Shown piece by piece: positions 1 to 9,341 of a stretch of DNA of 64,000 nt. The stretch lies in assembly GCA_900539465.1 (NCBI GenBank), contig UQCF01000004.1, positions 62,001-126,000 on the forward strand, written 5' to 3'. The position numbers were made by a program, and so were the translations under genes. The notes beneath the pieces are model-generated. The model ran no database searches. It had not been told where the DNA came from and saw only the letters and a program-made list of their open reading frames with translations. This DNA comes from an uncultured Ruminococcus sp. Its GTDB lineage: Bacteria; Bacillota; Clostridia; Oscillospirales; Acutalibacteraceae. Every line of letters begins with the position of its first letter. Position 1 is the first letter of the stretch.

Positions 1-1
1 A

Positions 2-1237
2 CCAAAAAACGGTGAGCCGAGGGTTTTGCCCATATATCAAAGCACAACTTATAAATATGATTCAAGCGAAGAAATGGGCAAGCTCTTTGACCTTGAAAAG
101 GACGGATATTTTTATACAAGACTTCAAAACCCGACCAACGACGCAGTGGCGGCAAAAATAGCCGCTCTTGAGGGCGGCGTTGCGGCCGTGCTCACTTCAT
201 CGGGTCAGGCGGCTTCATTCTATTCGGTGTTTAATATTTGCGGTGCGGGCGACCATGTTGTTGCTTCGGCGGCAATCTACGGCGGCACATTCAACCTTTT
301 CTCTGTTACGATGAAAAAGCTCGGTATAGATTTTACGTTTGTCAGCCCTCACTCGAGCAAAGAGGAGCTCGACGCCGCATTTAAAGACAACACCAAGCTC
401 GTTTTTGCCGAGACGCTTTCAAACCCGGCTCTTGAAGTTTTGGATATTGAAAAATTTGCAAATGCCGCACATTCTCACGGTGTTCCGCTTATAGTTGACA
501 ACACCTTTCCCACACCCGTGAATTGCCGCCCGTTTGAGTTCGGTGCCGATATTGTCACTCACTCAACAACAAAATATATGGACGGTCATGCTACACAGGT
601 AGGCGGTGTTATAGTTGACAGCGGTAATTTTGACTGGACTCAGAACGATAAGTTCCCGGGTCTTACAACGCCCGATGAGAGCTACCACGGTATCACTTAT
701 ACCGAAAGATTCGGCAAGGGCGCATACATAACAAAAGCGGTGGCTCAGCTTATGAGAGACCTCGGTTCAATCCCCGCTCCGCAAAATTCATTTCTTTTAA
801 ATCTCGGCTTAGAGACGCTCTTTTTAAGAGTTGAACGTCATTGCGAAAACGCAATGGCAGTTGCCAAAATGCTCGAAAATCACCCCAATGTTTCATGGAT
901 CAAATATCCGGGGCTTGAGAGTGACAGCCAGCATGACCTTGCAATGAAATATATGCCCCACGGCACAAGCGGCGTAATATCATTCGGCGTTAAGGGCGGC
1001 CGCGAGGCGGCAACTAAGTTTTTGGATTCATTGAAGCTTGCCTCTGTTGTTACCCATGTTGCGGATTGCCGCACCTGTGCTCTTCACCCGGCGAGCACGA
1101 CCCACCGTCAGCTCACCGATGAACAGCTTGAAGAATGCGGAGTTAAACCGGACCTCATTCGTCTTTCTGTCGGCATAGAATATGTTGACGATATAATTGC
1201 AGATGTTGAGCAGGCTCTTCAAAAATCACAGCAGTAA
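2..1237 (+). CDS. O-acetylhomoserine sulfhydrylase (partial, 5' end outside window)
   Basis: PLP-dependent Cys/Met-metabolism enzyme that makes homocysteine from O-acetylhomoserine and sulfide. The frame is open from base 2, and the residues before the first possible start (KNGEPRVLPIYQSTTY) are typical of the family, so the true start lies upstream of the window; the TTG at 26 is internal. The PLP lysine lies in the THSTTKYMDGH motif. The C-terminal part (VVTHVADCRTCALHPASTTH, then LIRLSVGIEYVDDI) fits the MetY branch. About 411 residues are visible, near the usual ~430. It could also be annotated as cystathionine gamma-synthase-like, but the sequence pattern favours the sulfhydrylase. It is followed after 12 bp by a GDPD gene. 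Confidence 0.9.
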   Translation, partial: PKNGEPRVLPIYQSTTYKYDSSEEMGKLFDLEKDGYFYTRLQNPTNDAVAAKIAALEGGVAAVLTSSGQAASFYSVFNICGAGDHVVASAAIYGGTFNLFSVTMKKLGIDFTFVSPHSSKEELDAAFKDNTKLVFAETLSNPALEVLDIEKFANAAHSHGVPLIVDNTFPTPVNCRPFEFGADIVTHSTTKYMDGHATQVGGVIVDSGNFDWTQNDKFPGLTTPDESYHGITYTERFGKGAYITKAVAQLMRDLGSIPAPQNSFLLNLGLETLFLRVERHCENAMAVAKMLENHPNVSWIKYPGLESDSQHDLAMKYMPHGTSGVISFGVKGGREAATKFLDSLKLASVVTHVADCRTCALHPASTTHRQLTDEQLEECGVKPDLIRLSVGIEYVDDIIADVEQALQKSQQ

Positions 1238-1249
1238 GAGAGATTGTTT

Positions 1250-2107
1250 ATGGAAACATTTTTTATTTCTTTACTCAACAAGATAATATCGGTTTTGCTT
1301 GTGCCTGTTTTAATGCACTGTATGTCGCCCGTACTGCTTGTCAAAAAAATTATTTACCGTCCGTTTGATTTGATATCCATAAGCGAAAGCGGATATGAGC
1401 AAATGGCAGATGAAATGCACATAACGGCTCACAGAGGCGTTACCGCAGTTGCACCGGAGAATACCCTGCCTGCCTATGAAGAAGCGGTTAAGCTCGGATA
1501 TTATTCGGCAGAGTGCGACATAAAGCTCACAAGCGACAACAAATGGGTGCTCAGTCACAGTGATGATATTGATAAGCACTTTTGGCAGTTCGGCAAAATT
1601 GCAGAGACGGATTTTGACTCGCTTCGCACTTATGCTTATAAAAACGGAACGAATTTTTGGAAGTATAAGGATTTGAAAATCCCGACTCTTGAAGAGTTTT
1701 TAGATGTGTTTGTCGGCTCAAACACACGTCCGCAAATAGAGATTAAGGTTCAAAATTATGATATGCTCGGCACGGTTGTTGACGCCGTTAGGGCAAAGGG
1801 ACTTGAAAAGCAGGCTATTATCATTTCTTTTGATATTGAACAGCTTAAAGCAATACGCGCCATTGACAAAAATATTGAGCTTTGGTATCTTGTTGACGAA
1901 ATAACAAACGAAAAAACAGCCGAGGCAAAAGCTCTCGGCAACACATGGCTTTCGGCAAACTTCTCTAAAAATAATGAAGACAGCATAAGAAATGCGGCAG
2001 ATTCGGGCGTGGACGTATCGTACTGGACGGTGAATACGCTTGAAGACGCAAAAATACTGTATGACCTCGGTGTCAGATATATAGAGACAGATATGCTTGT
2101 AAAATAA
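1250..2107 (+). CDS. membrane-anchored glycerophosphodiester phosphodiesterase
   Basis: GDPD-family enzyme (TIM barrel) hydrolysing glycerophosphodiesters to glycerol-3-phosphate and an alcohol. The N-terminal ~30 residues form a hydrophobic segment, so the protein is probably anchored. All catalytic signatures are present: AHRG near residue 60 followed by APENT, the ECD metal-binding motif, and the second histidine in VLSHSDD. The ATG at 1250 is preferred over the TTG at 1244 because of spacing from the purine-rich AAGAGAG. 285 residues. Probably co-transcribed with the upstream sulfhydrylase gene; a strong terminator follows. Confidence 0.88.
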   Translation: METFFISLLNKIISVLLVPVLMHCMSPVLLVKKIIYRPFDLISISESGYEQMADEMHITAHRGVTAVAPENTLPAYEEAVKLGYYSAECDIKLTSDNKWVLSHSDDIDKHFWQFGKIAETDFDSLRTYAYKNGTNFWKYKDLKIPTLEEFLDVFVGSNTRPQIEIKVQNYDMLGTVVDAVRAKGLEKQAIIISFDIEQLKAIRAIDKNIELWYLVDEITNEKTAEAKALGNTWLSANFSKNNEDSIRNAADSGVDVSYWTVNTLEDAKILYDLGVRYIETDMLVK

Positions 2108-2110
2108 TTT

Positions 2111-2148
2111 AATCCCGTGATTGGTTTAAACCTTTCACGGGATTTTTT
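2111..2148 (+). terminator. rho-independent terminator after the GDPD gene
   Basis: Perfect 10-bp stem AATCCCGTGA (2111-2120) with TCACGGGATT (2135-2144), loop of 14, followed by T-rich bases to 2148. It lies between convergent genes, and the A-rich side gives the opposite strand a weaker T run, so it may serve both directions. Confidence 0.85.
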
Positions 2149-3592
2149 ATTCTGGCATCATTTGGCATTTTTGAATTGCCTCTTTTAATATTTTCAGAGA
2201 GTCTTCTTTTGAATGGCAGGCAGAAGAAATAATAAAGCACTCCAAAAAGTTCGCAATATCCTGCACGGCAAATTTATTGTCTGTGCGAAGGCCGATGTTG
2301 CCGTAGTAGTGCATGGGGCTGTTTTCGGTCTCATAGCATATGTTGAGCTGAGACGGCGATTTTGTGTTGCTTATAACTTCTATACCGAGGTTGTCACTCA
2401 TGGTGAAGCTCGGCATATCTTCAAATAAATAAAAGTCGAAATTCTCTTCGCGGTATTTATCATATATTATTTGAAGCAGTTTTATTCTGTTATCTTTGCT
2501 TAGCGGATAAGCATATTCGCGCGGCATGGTTTTAACCGTGCCGTTTGATATGAAGTCGTCAAGAGATTTTCTGCTTGTAATCAGCGTCATGTTTTTGACA
2601 CATTCTTCTAATTTTTGATAATAGGCATATGTCATATCGCGCAGATATTCGCGGTTCGGCACATCGGGCTTTGCAATTTGTTCCCACATATCAAGGGTAA
2701 GCGAGGTCGTTATCTGGCAATTCATTGTGCCGAAAGAATAAATACTTTCAATCTCGCTCGAATAAAGCTTTTCGTTCATCGCTTTAAGCGATAAAATATT
2801 GTCACACTGATAAGCGTAGCGGTCGGTGTATTTGAACTGATTTAAAAATACATCGGCATAGTGCTTTGCAAAATCCGCATTGTCGCAGATTATTCCGCGT
2901 TTAAGCTCTTTGTCAACAAGCAGAACGCGGTCTGTGAAAATAATATAAAACGGATATATCAAATCGTTTTGCTCATATATTCCCGACGGCGAGGAGGTGT
3001 AGTTGCTGATATAGCCGAGCGACATCAATTCAAAAATTTGCGAGAGCGTGTTGAAGTGATAATCGCCTATTGAGCTTATGCTCACAATGTGTTTAAAATC
3101 CACTATTTTGTTCGGAAAGCCCTGCATGAGCTTCAGCATTGACGATGAGGGAATGTTGGAATATATTCTGCCGTTTTCTCTGTCAATTTCGATGCCGATA
3201 AGATACCTTGCTGCGGTCAACAGATTTTCGCCCGAGTGCAGGTGCATTATGTTATTTTTGAAATCAAGCTCTGCCGATATTTTATATTTTATGCCATAAT
3301 CTTTTTGATTCGGTTCATACTCAGAAAATTTAGAGAGTATTTTAAGATATTCCGCGTATTTATCTGTGCCGAAATAATCGTCTATGTATGTTGCGGTGAG
3401 CGTTTTCTTTTCTGAATCTGCTATGTTGAGCTTGCCGAGCATCTTTTTAAAGCTGCGTGGCGAGAGGGAACGTGTCCCTTTTTTGAATTTTGAGAGCAGT
3501 GAGCGTTCAATGCCGCATTCTTCTGCAATTTGGTTTATTTTTAGGTTATATTTTTTGATTAAAAAATCAAAATTTTCTGACAAAACGGACAT
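2147..3592 (-). CDS. XRE-type helix-turn-helix regulator with a large C-terminal domain
   Basis: The N-terminal ~60 residues are an HTH domain (LKINQIAEECGIERSLLSKF, then a KKGTRSLSP turn). The remaining ~420 residues have no domain I recognise; they are soluble, rich in Tyr and Asn, without membrane segments, and presumably sense a ligand or partner. The ATG at 3592 is chosen because AGGTG sits 6 bp upstream; the GTG at 3601 overlaps that site. It stands alone with its own promoter (3622-3651). The target genes are unknown. Confidence 0.75.
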   Translation of the reverse strand: MSVLSENFDFLIKKYNLKINQIAEECGIERSLLSKFKKGTRSLSPRSFKKMLGKLNIADSEKKTLTATYIDDYFGTDKYAEYLKILSKFSEYEPNQKDYGIKYKISAELDFKNNIMHLHSGENLLTAARYLIGIEIDRENGRIYSNIPSSSMLKLMQGFPNKIVDFKHIVSISSIGDYHFNTLSQIFELMSLGYISNYTSSPSGIYEQNDLIYPFYIIFTDRVLLVDKELKRGIICDNADFAKHYADVFLNQFKYTDRYAYQCDNILSLKAMNEKLYSSEIESIYSFGTMNCQITTSLTLDMWEQIAKPDVPNREYLRDMTYAYYQKLEECVKNMTLITSRKSLDDFISNGTVKTMPREYAYPLSKDNRIKLLQIIYDKYREENFDFYLFEDMPSFTMSDNLGIEVISNTKSPSQLNICYETENSPMHYYGNIGLRTDNKFAVQDIANFLECFIISSACHSKEDSLKILKEAIQKCQMMPE

Positions 3593-3621
3593 TAAACTCA
3601 CCTCTGATCGAAATATACTTT

Positions 3622-3651
3622 ATTATAACATTATAAAACAATTAAAGTCAA
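3622..3651 (-). promoter_or_regulatory. promoter of the HTH regulator gene
   Basis: On the minus strand, TTGACT (3651-3646), an 18-bp spacer and TATAAT (3627-3622), about 30 bp upstream of the ATG at 3592. A good sigma-A-type match. Confidence 0.65.
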
Positions 3652-3654
3652 TTA

Positions 3655-3780
3655 AAATAGAACCGAACCGTCCTGCATGGTGTTTCGGTTCTCATGTAGG
3701 GCGGTGCGACCAAACATACATCGCCTCCACTTTAGGGGGGGCACGGCGAAGCCGTGACGGAGGGGTTCGAGTCACATTGA
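3655..3780. repeat. non-coding palindromic repeat patch
   Basis: No credible gene. Three palindromic units follow each other: AGAACCGAA/TTCGGTTCT (3660-3668 with 3685-3693), a GGCG/CGCC-bounded unit (3701-3725) and CACGGC-GAA-GCCGTG (3742-3756) flanked by a CCTCC...GGAGGGG outer arm (3725-3764). The style matches small palindromic elements that, from general knowledge, are scattered in genomes of gut Clostridia. Only one copy is in this window, so its repetitive nature is inferred. Confidence 0.5.
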
Positions 3781-3800
3781 GAACAAAATATTTCAACAAA

Positions 3801-3835
3801 AAATCAGCAGGGGCTTTTCGCCTGCCTGCTGATTT
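3801..3835 (-). terminator. terminator of the zinc-ribbon/membrane protein operon
   Basis: Perfect 11-bp stem AAATCAGCAGG (3801-3811) with CCTGCTGATTT (3825-3835). Reading on the minus strand it is followed by a run of six T, just after the stop of the gene ending at 3842. Confidence 0.85.
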
Positions 3836-3841
3836 ATGCGA

Positions 3842-4528
3842 TTAAACTAAAAATGCCGCAAGAACGGTTATGATTATTGCAAGAATAAATGTCAGACCGT
3901 ATTTTTCAAGGAATGAGCCTGCCGACATGATAACCGACGGAATAAAAAGTATAATTTTAAAGAAAATATTGGTTTCTTTCTTTATTTTTTCTTTGGGCTT
4001 TGCCGAGGGAATGTTGGTAACTTTTTTGCCGCTTTCTTTTGCGATTCTTTGGGCTTCTTTTCTGTACGCTTTGTCTGCCTTGATTTTTTGCTTTATTTCT
4101 TCGTTCATTTCTTTATCTTTATCGCTCAGCTTCTGCTGATAGAGAAGGTTCCAGTTGTTAAGCGCATCCTCATAAAGAGGGAACATATTGCAGAAAAACG
4201 AAATGCCGAGATAGAACAAAACTATATATACCCAGAAGATTGCGTCCTTGTGAGATACACGCAAGATAAACAACCCCATAAATCCCGCACCGCCTAAAAG
4301 GAATGCGAGCACGGCGTTTATTATGCCGGGGAGCCAGCCGAGCAAAAATGTTTTGGGTCTTGTAGAGGTGAACTCATGCTCAACATGACCGCACAGCTCG
4401 TTTGGCTGCAAATATCTGCCGTCTTCAACAAGAACGTTTAAAATTCCGCAGGTCAAATGCTCCCATAAGCCCTTTATGAGCGTACCGAAAACGGTTGCGT
4501 ATTTAGATATAAGGTAAAGGATTTTCAT
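3842..4528 (-). CDS. hypothetical multi-pass membrane protein
   Basis: 228 residues of unknown function. About residues 62-82 and 93-115 are hydrophobic segments, a charged cytoplasmic stretch rich in Lys/Glu lies at ~130-180, and two further hydrophobic segments sit at the C-terminus. A GHVEHEF sequence near residue 50 holds two histidines and two glutamates, but I cannot assign it to a protease family. Its start is 1 bp beyond the stop of the zinc-ribbon/TPR gene, with no clear ribosome site of its own, so the two are likely translationally coupled and functionally linked. Confidence 0.65.
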   Translation of the reverse strand: MKILYLISKYATVFGTLIKGLWEHLTCGILNVLVEDGRYLQPNELCGHVEHEFTSTRPKTFLLGWLPGIINAVLAFLLGGAGFMGLFILRVSHKDAIFWVYIVLFYLGISFFCNMFPLYEDALNNWNLLYQQKLSDKDKEMNEEIKQKIKADKAYRKEAQRIAKESGKKVTNIPSAKPKEKIKKETNIFFKIILFIPSVIMSAGSFLEKYGLTFILAIIITVLAAFLV

Positions 4529-4529
4529 A

Positions 4530-6167
4530 TTATATATCCCCCTTTCCGCTCATAAAGAGATCCTCAAACGTTTTGTCGCCGCTGATGACGGATTTAACCG
4601 AATCCTCAAGCTCATAGCTCTGGTTTGAGAGCTGGGTTTTAATCTCGTCATAAGTTTCTTCATCGCCGCAAAGGTAGCATATAAGTGCCGAGGTGTTTAC
4701 AACCTCAAGCGATACCGAGCCGCCGTTGTAGCTTGATGAGTATGCGGTTTCGTATGATTCGTTTGCCTGCTCAAGCGCCTTGTCTTTTTCGCCGGAGAGC
4801 ATATAGGCTATTGCTTCCTGTCTTGCAAATTCGCCGCCGTCGGAGCCCGCTTTTTTGCCCTTTTCGCAAATATCGACCGCCGCGGTGAAGTCACCCTTTC
4901 TGCGGAGCACTTCTGCCTGCAAAGCGTAATACTGCAAGCTGTCGGGGTTATATTCTTTAAGGCTTTCGCAGTCCTTCAAAGCGTCATCGAAATTGCCGTT
5001 TATAGCATGGATTTTTGCCGAATACTGATAAGCTGTTTCGTCCGAGGGATTAACCTTGAGCTGCTTTTGCGCCGTTTCAAGAGCAACGTCGTATTTGTCA
5101 AACGAATATGCAATGCTCATATAGTCGCTTGCGTAAAGATAGCCGAAGTCGCCTGCCGCTTCATAAGCTTTTTGAAGCTGAGAAAGAACATTGTCTGTTT
5201 CGGTTTTATCAAAGTAGATATAACCGTAATAATAGGTTATAAATCTGAAATACTCTATGGTGCTCTTGTCTGCGTCGGGGTTTTCCTCCTCAAAGTTTTT
5301 GAGGTAGGTTATGATGTCGGCTTCGGTAACGGTGCTCTCACCGCTTTGATTGCCGTCTTCGTCATAAGAGCCCATATATTCCTGAATGAGGCTTGACCAC
5401 TCCTGCTGAAGCTCGCCGTAAGTCGCATAGGCGGATTTGCAGTAGTCGTAGCAGTCTTTAATATCTTTATTCTCGACGCTTTTAAGCTCTTTTTCGGAGT
5501 ATGCCGAGTCAACAAGTGAAACAAATGCGCTCAAATCATCGGGCTGCCATGTGAGAGTTTTGAGCTTGACCTTTACAAGTTTTTTGTCAACCGCTTTGCC
5601 GCTTTTGAACAAATCAACCTCGCCGAAGTTTTCGCTTATGCCCTGCAAAAACTTGTTGAAGCCGCTGTTAAGCTCCGTTACCGTTGAATCAACGGAGTTG
5701 TAGCTGTCAAGCGCGTTGGCATATTGGCTCTGCTTCAAGGCCTTGTCGCCTTCAAAAACATTTTTGACTATTTTTGCGCTTGTCATAAATGCAACAATGC
5801 CGACAACCGCCACTATAATCATAATTATCGAGAGAATTATGTGCCTTGCACCGTAGCCGACGCAAAGATATTTTTCTCTGCACACGTTACAGTAAACCGA
5901 GCTGGGGCTTCTTCTTATAGGTTCGCCGCATATTACGCAAAAGCCGGGTTTGTGTTCGTCGTTTTCTTCTTCCGAGTCATAGCTTTCGGGTTCATCGGAT
6001 TCTTCCGCTTCTTCCGCCGTCTGTTCATGCACTGCGTCATGCGAAAGCTCTGCAAGGTCCAACGTGTCTGTCGGAGCGTCCGGTGTGGCGGCTTCCCAAT
6101 CCCAATCTTTGTTTTCGGGTTCTTCTGATTCGCCGTTTTCACCTTTTTTGGTTGTATCTTCAGCCAA
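4530..6167 (-). CDS. zinc-ribbon, single-TM, TPR-repeat protein
   Basis: 545 residues. An acidic N-terminus (~75 residues, rich in Glu/Asp) is followed by a four-Cys zinc ribbon (CVICGEPIRR ... CNVCREKYLC), a membrane segment near residues 110-130, and then a long, probably extracytoplasmic region of TPR-like helical repeats (for example DETAYQYSAKIHAINGNFDD). The start is a TTG with GGGAGG 7 bp upstream. The layout suggests a scaffold that joins a cytoplasmic zinc module to an external helical-repeat arm. Co-transcribed with the downstream membrane protein. Molecular function unknown. Confidence 0.75.
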   Translation of the reverse strand: MAEDTTKKGENGESEEPENKDWDWEAATPDAPTDTLDLAELSHDAVHEQTAEEAEESDEPESYDSEEENDEHKPGFCVICGEPIRRSPSSVYCNVCREKYLCVGYGARHIILSIIMIIVAVVGIVAFMTSAKIVKNVFEGDKALKQSQYANALDSYNSVDSTVTELNSGFNKFLQGISENFGEVDLFKSGKAVDKKLVKVKLKTLTWQPDDLSAFVSLVDSAYSEKELKSVENKDIKDCYDYCKSAYATYGELQQEWSSLIQEYMGSYDEDGNQSGESTVTEADIITYLKNFEEENPDADKSTIEYFRFITYYYGYIYFDKTETDNVLSQLQKAYEAAGDFGYLYASDYMSIAYSFDKYDVALETAQKQLKVNPSDETAYQYSAKIHAINGNFDDALKDCESLKEYNPDSLQYYALQAEVLRRKGDFTAAVDICEKGKKAGSDGGEFARQEAIAYMLSGEKDKALEQANESYETAYSSSYNGGSVSLEVVNTSALICYLCGDEETYDEIKTQLSNQSYELEDSVKSVISGDKTFEDLFMSGKGDI

Positions 6168-6197
6168 AGGAATACCTCCCTTAATAAATTCAAAAAG

Positions 6198-6226
6198 ATT
6201 GTATCATAAATAAACGTATAATTCAA
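6198..6226 (-). promoter_or_regulatory. promoter of the zinc-ribbon/TPR operon
   Basis: Minus strand: TTGAAT (6226-6221), 17-bp spacer, TACAAT (6203-6198) with an upstream TGA extended -10 element. Confidence 0.6.
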
Positions 6227-6252
6227 ATGCTGATGAAAAAATTTACATATTA

Positions 6253-7314
6253 TTAAATAATGATAAGCTCTTTGGGCGCACGGGTGAGGTTTTCACAGCC
6301 GTTCTCGGTTATGAGAAGCATATCTTCTATGCGTACTCCGAATTCACCGGGGATATATATGCCCGGCTCGTCTGTAATAACATTGCCCTTTTTGAGCTTT
6401 GCCTTTGCTCTCGGAGAGACAAACGGCGCTTCGTGAATTTCAATGCCCACTCCGTGACCCGTCGAATGGCGGAAAAATTCGCCGTAGCCCGCGTCTGCTA
6501 TAACATTGCGCGCCGCCGCGTCCGCGTCGCTGAGAAATACGCCCTCCTTTACAAAATCAATAACATTTTTTTGCGCCGTGAGCACTGTGTTGTAAACTTT
6601 TCTTTGCTTGTCGCTCACTTTGCCGACGGCAACGGTTCTTGTCATGTCGCTGTGGTAGCCGTTCACAACCGCACCGTAATCCATTGTTATAAAATCGCCG
6701 TTTTCTATTATTTTGCCATCCGGCACACCGTGCGGCATAGAGGATTTAACACCGCTGACGGCAATCGTCTCAAAAGAGAGTGCCTGTGCACCGTTCTTCA
6801 GCATAAAATAATCAAGCTCAAGCGAAATGTCGCGCTCACTGATGCCGGGCTTTATAAATTTGAGAATATGCTCAAAAGCCCGTTCTGCTATATTTTGGGC
6901 AAGCAGAATGTTTTTTATTTCTTCTTCTGTTTTTATTTCTCTCAAAGAGTTTATTATTTTATCGGTGCCGACTGTCGAAAGACGTATTTTGCCGAATGTT
7001 TTTCTCAAAGACGAAAGAAGCGAAACGGTCAATCTGTCCGCCTCGGTCAAAAGAGAAGAAAATCCCATTTCTTTTGCAATGGAGGGGAGCTGCTTTGAAA
7101 GGCTCACAAGCTCCTCGCAGCGGCAGTTTTGGACCTTTTTTTGAGCCGCTTCTATATATCTGCTGTCGGTTAAAAACAGCGCGTCGTCTCTTGTGACAAA
7201 AAGGTAGCCGTCGGACGAGGCAAAATGCGTAAAATAAAGACGGTTTTCGGGCGAGACTATAAGTATGCCGTCAACGTTTTTAGGTATCAGAGCTTGTAAT
7301 TTTTTTATCATCAT
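6253..7314 (-). CDS. Xaa-Pro aminopeptidase-like M24 peptidase
   Basis: 353-residue M24 (pita-bread fold) metallopeptidase that removes N-terminal residues preceding proline. N-terminal creatinase-like domain to ~residue 125, then the catalytic domain with the ligands: Asp in DYGAVVNGYHSDMTRT, His in HSTGHGVGIEIHE, Glu in DEPGIYIP and Glu in GVRIEDML. The ATG overlaps the stop of the upstream U32 gene as ATGA, so the two are translationally coupled. Cytoplasmic; probably peptide recycling. Confidence 0.9.
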   Translation of the reverse strand: MMIKKLQALIPKNVDGILIVSPENRLYFTHFASSDGYLFVTRDDALFLTDSRYIEAAQKKVQNCRCEELVSLSKQLPSIAKEMGFSSLLTEADRLTVSLLSSLRKTFGKIRLSTVGTDKIINSLREIKTEEEIKNILLAQNIAERAFEHILKFIKPGISERDISLELDYFMLKNGAQALSFETIAVSGVKSSMPHGVPDGKIIENGDFITMDYGAVVNGYHSDMTRTVAVGKVSDKQRKVYNTVLTAQKNVIDFVKEGVFLSDADAAARNVIADAGYGEFFRHSTGHGVGIEIHEAPFVSPRAKAKLKKGNVITDEPGIYIPGEFGVRIEDMLLITENGCENLTRAPKELIII

Positions 7315-9341
7315 TCAACACCTCTGTAAAGAAGGCCTCTGGTAAATTCACCGTCGGGCTTTTTGCCGATTTTATATGCGTTTATAATTTTTTGCGCTTC
7401 TTCTTTTGATTCGTCCGTGAAATATAAAAGAAGAAAATCCGCATTTTTAATTTCACCGAGCCTGTCGGCCATGTATATGGGTCTGGAGTTTAAAATTTCA
7501 CTGCATGTTCCGTCACACTCTATGGGGAAAGTAACGTCCTTGCGGTCAACGAGCCTGCCGTGCTTTTTACATTCGGCGCAGGACTTGACGTTCTTTTGCG
7601 GGCAGTTTCTTGTCAGCATCAAAGGCAGTCTGCCGTAGGCAAAAATTCCTCTCGGAATATCGCCGCCGATGTCTTTGATCTGTGATAAAGTAAACTCGGG
7701 TGAAAGCAATATTTTTTTAGCACCGAGGTTTTTATATTCTTCTGCGCTGAGCGTGTTAAATATGTTGGTGCCGAAGCCTGCGGCAAAGTCAAGACCGTTT
7801 GCTTTTGCGGCGGCAATGCCGTCAAGTCCGCCCGCCCAAACTTTTTTAACGCCCCTCGATTTTAAATCCGCGAGCTTTTTTGAAATTTTTTCGTATCCGC
7901 CGAAAATTCCGCGCGGCAGTTGAGCGGAAGAATCAAAGCGTGTTTTTATGCTGTCTGCCGGCAAAATTATTTCTTTGACAGAGCCGAGGTCGTCCGGAAT
8001 TTGCTCCTCGGTTTTAAATCTGCAAACAAGATAAGGCGCAAAAGCTCTGTGCCTTTTATATTCAAAATTTATTTCATTGCACTTTTTTATATTCGGAGCG
8101 GAGAGCTTTCCTTCTGCCGCCGAAAGCACGTCGCGGCGAAGAGCATTTATCACCGATACGGGCACATTTACACCGTCGTCTATATCGCACTCAATATCTT
8201 CTGCAAAAAACGCGGTGCCGCCCGTTTTTGAGAGCTGCGTTTTAACGCTGTCGGCTGTTAAAGGCTTATTGAGCGCCTTTTGAACCTCGTGCTCACTTTC
8301 GCAAAATACGGATATTTTGCCGCACTTTGCGCTGAGCGAAACCTTTTCACCCTCATAGGCGGTGAAGAAAAAGCTTATGGGAGTTCTCGGCGTTTCTTTA
8401 TTATAAAGCGTTTCAAGCTTTTTGAGTATCGGCGCGGCAGATACAACATCTTCTTTGCGGCGTGTGCCGAACATATCGGTACCGAGAGACGAGGTATAAT
8501 AGCCGTCCGTAAATCCCGTTCTTGAAAAAATGCTTTGCAAATCTTTTTTGAGTTCCTCTTCTATTTCGCCGTCAAGCGCCTGTCTGCAAGCAGTCACTGC
8601 GGCGGCAACGTATTCGGGACGTTTCATTCTGCCCTCGATTTTAAACGACAAAACTCCCATGTCCGATAGCTCCTTTGCGTGAGAGAGGAGCGACAAATCT
8701 TTTAAGCTTAAATCGCACCTGCCCTTTGCACCTGCGCTGAACGGCAGACGGCATGGCTGAGCGCACGCACCGCGGTTGCCGCTTCGCGAGCCTAAAACCG
8801 CGCTCATAAGGCACTGACCCGAAACGCTCATGCACAGCGCACCGTGCACAAAGGCTTCAAGCTCAATGGGTGAATTTTTGCACAGATATTCGGTTTCCGA
8901 CTTGCTCAGCTCTCTTGGCAAAACCGCACGCTTAAAGCCGAGCTCCTGCAAATTTTTTATGCCCTCAAGAGTTTGCACCGACATTTGCGTTGAAGCGTGC
9001 AATGCCATGCCGGGCGCGGCGGCAGAGGCGATTTTTACCGCGGCAAGATCCTGCAAAATGAGCGCATCTATGCCGGCGGCACAGGCGCGCTCAATAATTT
9101 TATAAACTGTTTTAATTTCGCCGTCGCTCACAAGGGTGTTGAGCGTGAGGTAGGTTTTAACTCCTCTCAAACGGCAAAAACGGACAGCTTCGTCCATTTC
9201 GTCATAATCAAAATTTGCCGCACTTCTGCGTGCGTTCATTTCTTTAACGCCGAAATATACGGCGTCCGCACCGCAGAGCACCGCCGCTCTCAAGGCATCG
9301 GGTGAGCCTGCGGGGGCAAGAATTTCTGTCTTTTTATTCAT
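7311..9341 (-). CDS. U32 family peptidase-like protein (RlhA/YdcP type)
   Basis: 676 residues. The N-terminal domain begins with the family signature KKTEILAPAGSPDALRAAV and holds AVYFGVKEMNARRSAANF and the SVSGQCLMSAVLGSRSGNRG region with conserved cysteines; the C-terminal half is the longer extension seen in the double-length U32 proteins. In E. coli the relative RlhA hydroxylates a 23S rRNA cytidine, so an RNA-modifying role is as likely as peptidase activity. The ATG at 9341 has AAGGAAAAG just upstream and overlaps the end of zapA by 8 bp; the longer start at 9362 lies inside zapA. Confidence 0.85.
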   Translation of the reverse strand: MNKKTEILAPAGSPDALRAAVLCGADAVYFGVKEMNARRSAANFDYDEMDEAVRFCRLRGVKTYLTLNTLVSDGEIKTVYKIIERACAAGIDALILQDLAAVKIASAAAPGMALHASTQMSVQTLEGIKNLQELGFKRAVLPRELSKSETEYLCKNSPIELEAFVHGALCMSVSGQCLMSAVLGSRSGNRGACAQPCRLPFSAGAKGRCDLSLKDLSLLSHAKELSDMGVLSFKIEGRMKRPEYVAAAVTACRQALDGEIEEELKKDLQSIFSRTGFTDGYYTSSLGTDMFGTRRKEDVVSAAPILKKLETLYNKETPRTPISFFFTAYEGEKVSLSAKCGKISVFCESEHEVQKALNKPLTADSVKTQLSKTGGTAFFAEDIECDIDDGVNVPVSVINALRRDVLSAAEGKLSAPNIKKCNEINFEYKRHRAFAPYLVCRFKTEEQIPDDLGSVKEIILPADSIKTRFDSSAQLPRGIFGGYEKISKKLADLKSRGVKKVWAGGLDGIAAAKANGLDFAAGFGTNIFNTLSAEEYKNLGAKKILLSPEFTLSQIKDIGGDIPRGIFAYGRLPLMLTRNCPQKNVKSCAECKKHGRLVDRKDVTFPIECDGTCSEILNSRPIYMADRLGEIKNADFLLLYFTDESKEEAQKIINAYKIGKKPDGEFTRGLLYRGVE

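Noticed and set aside
3384..3845. 153-residue plus-strand open frame across the repeat patch
   Set aside because: It spans the end of the HTH gene, its promoter, the palindromic repeats and a terminator; coding is implausible.
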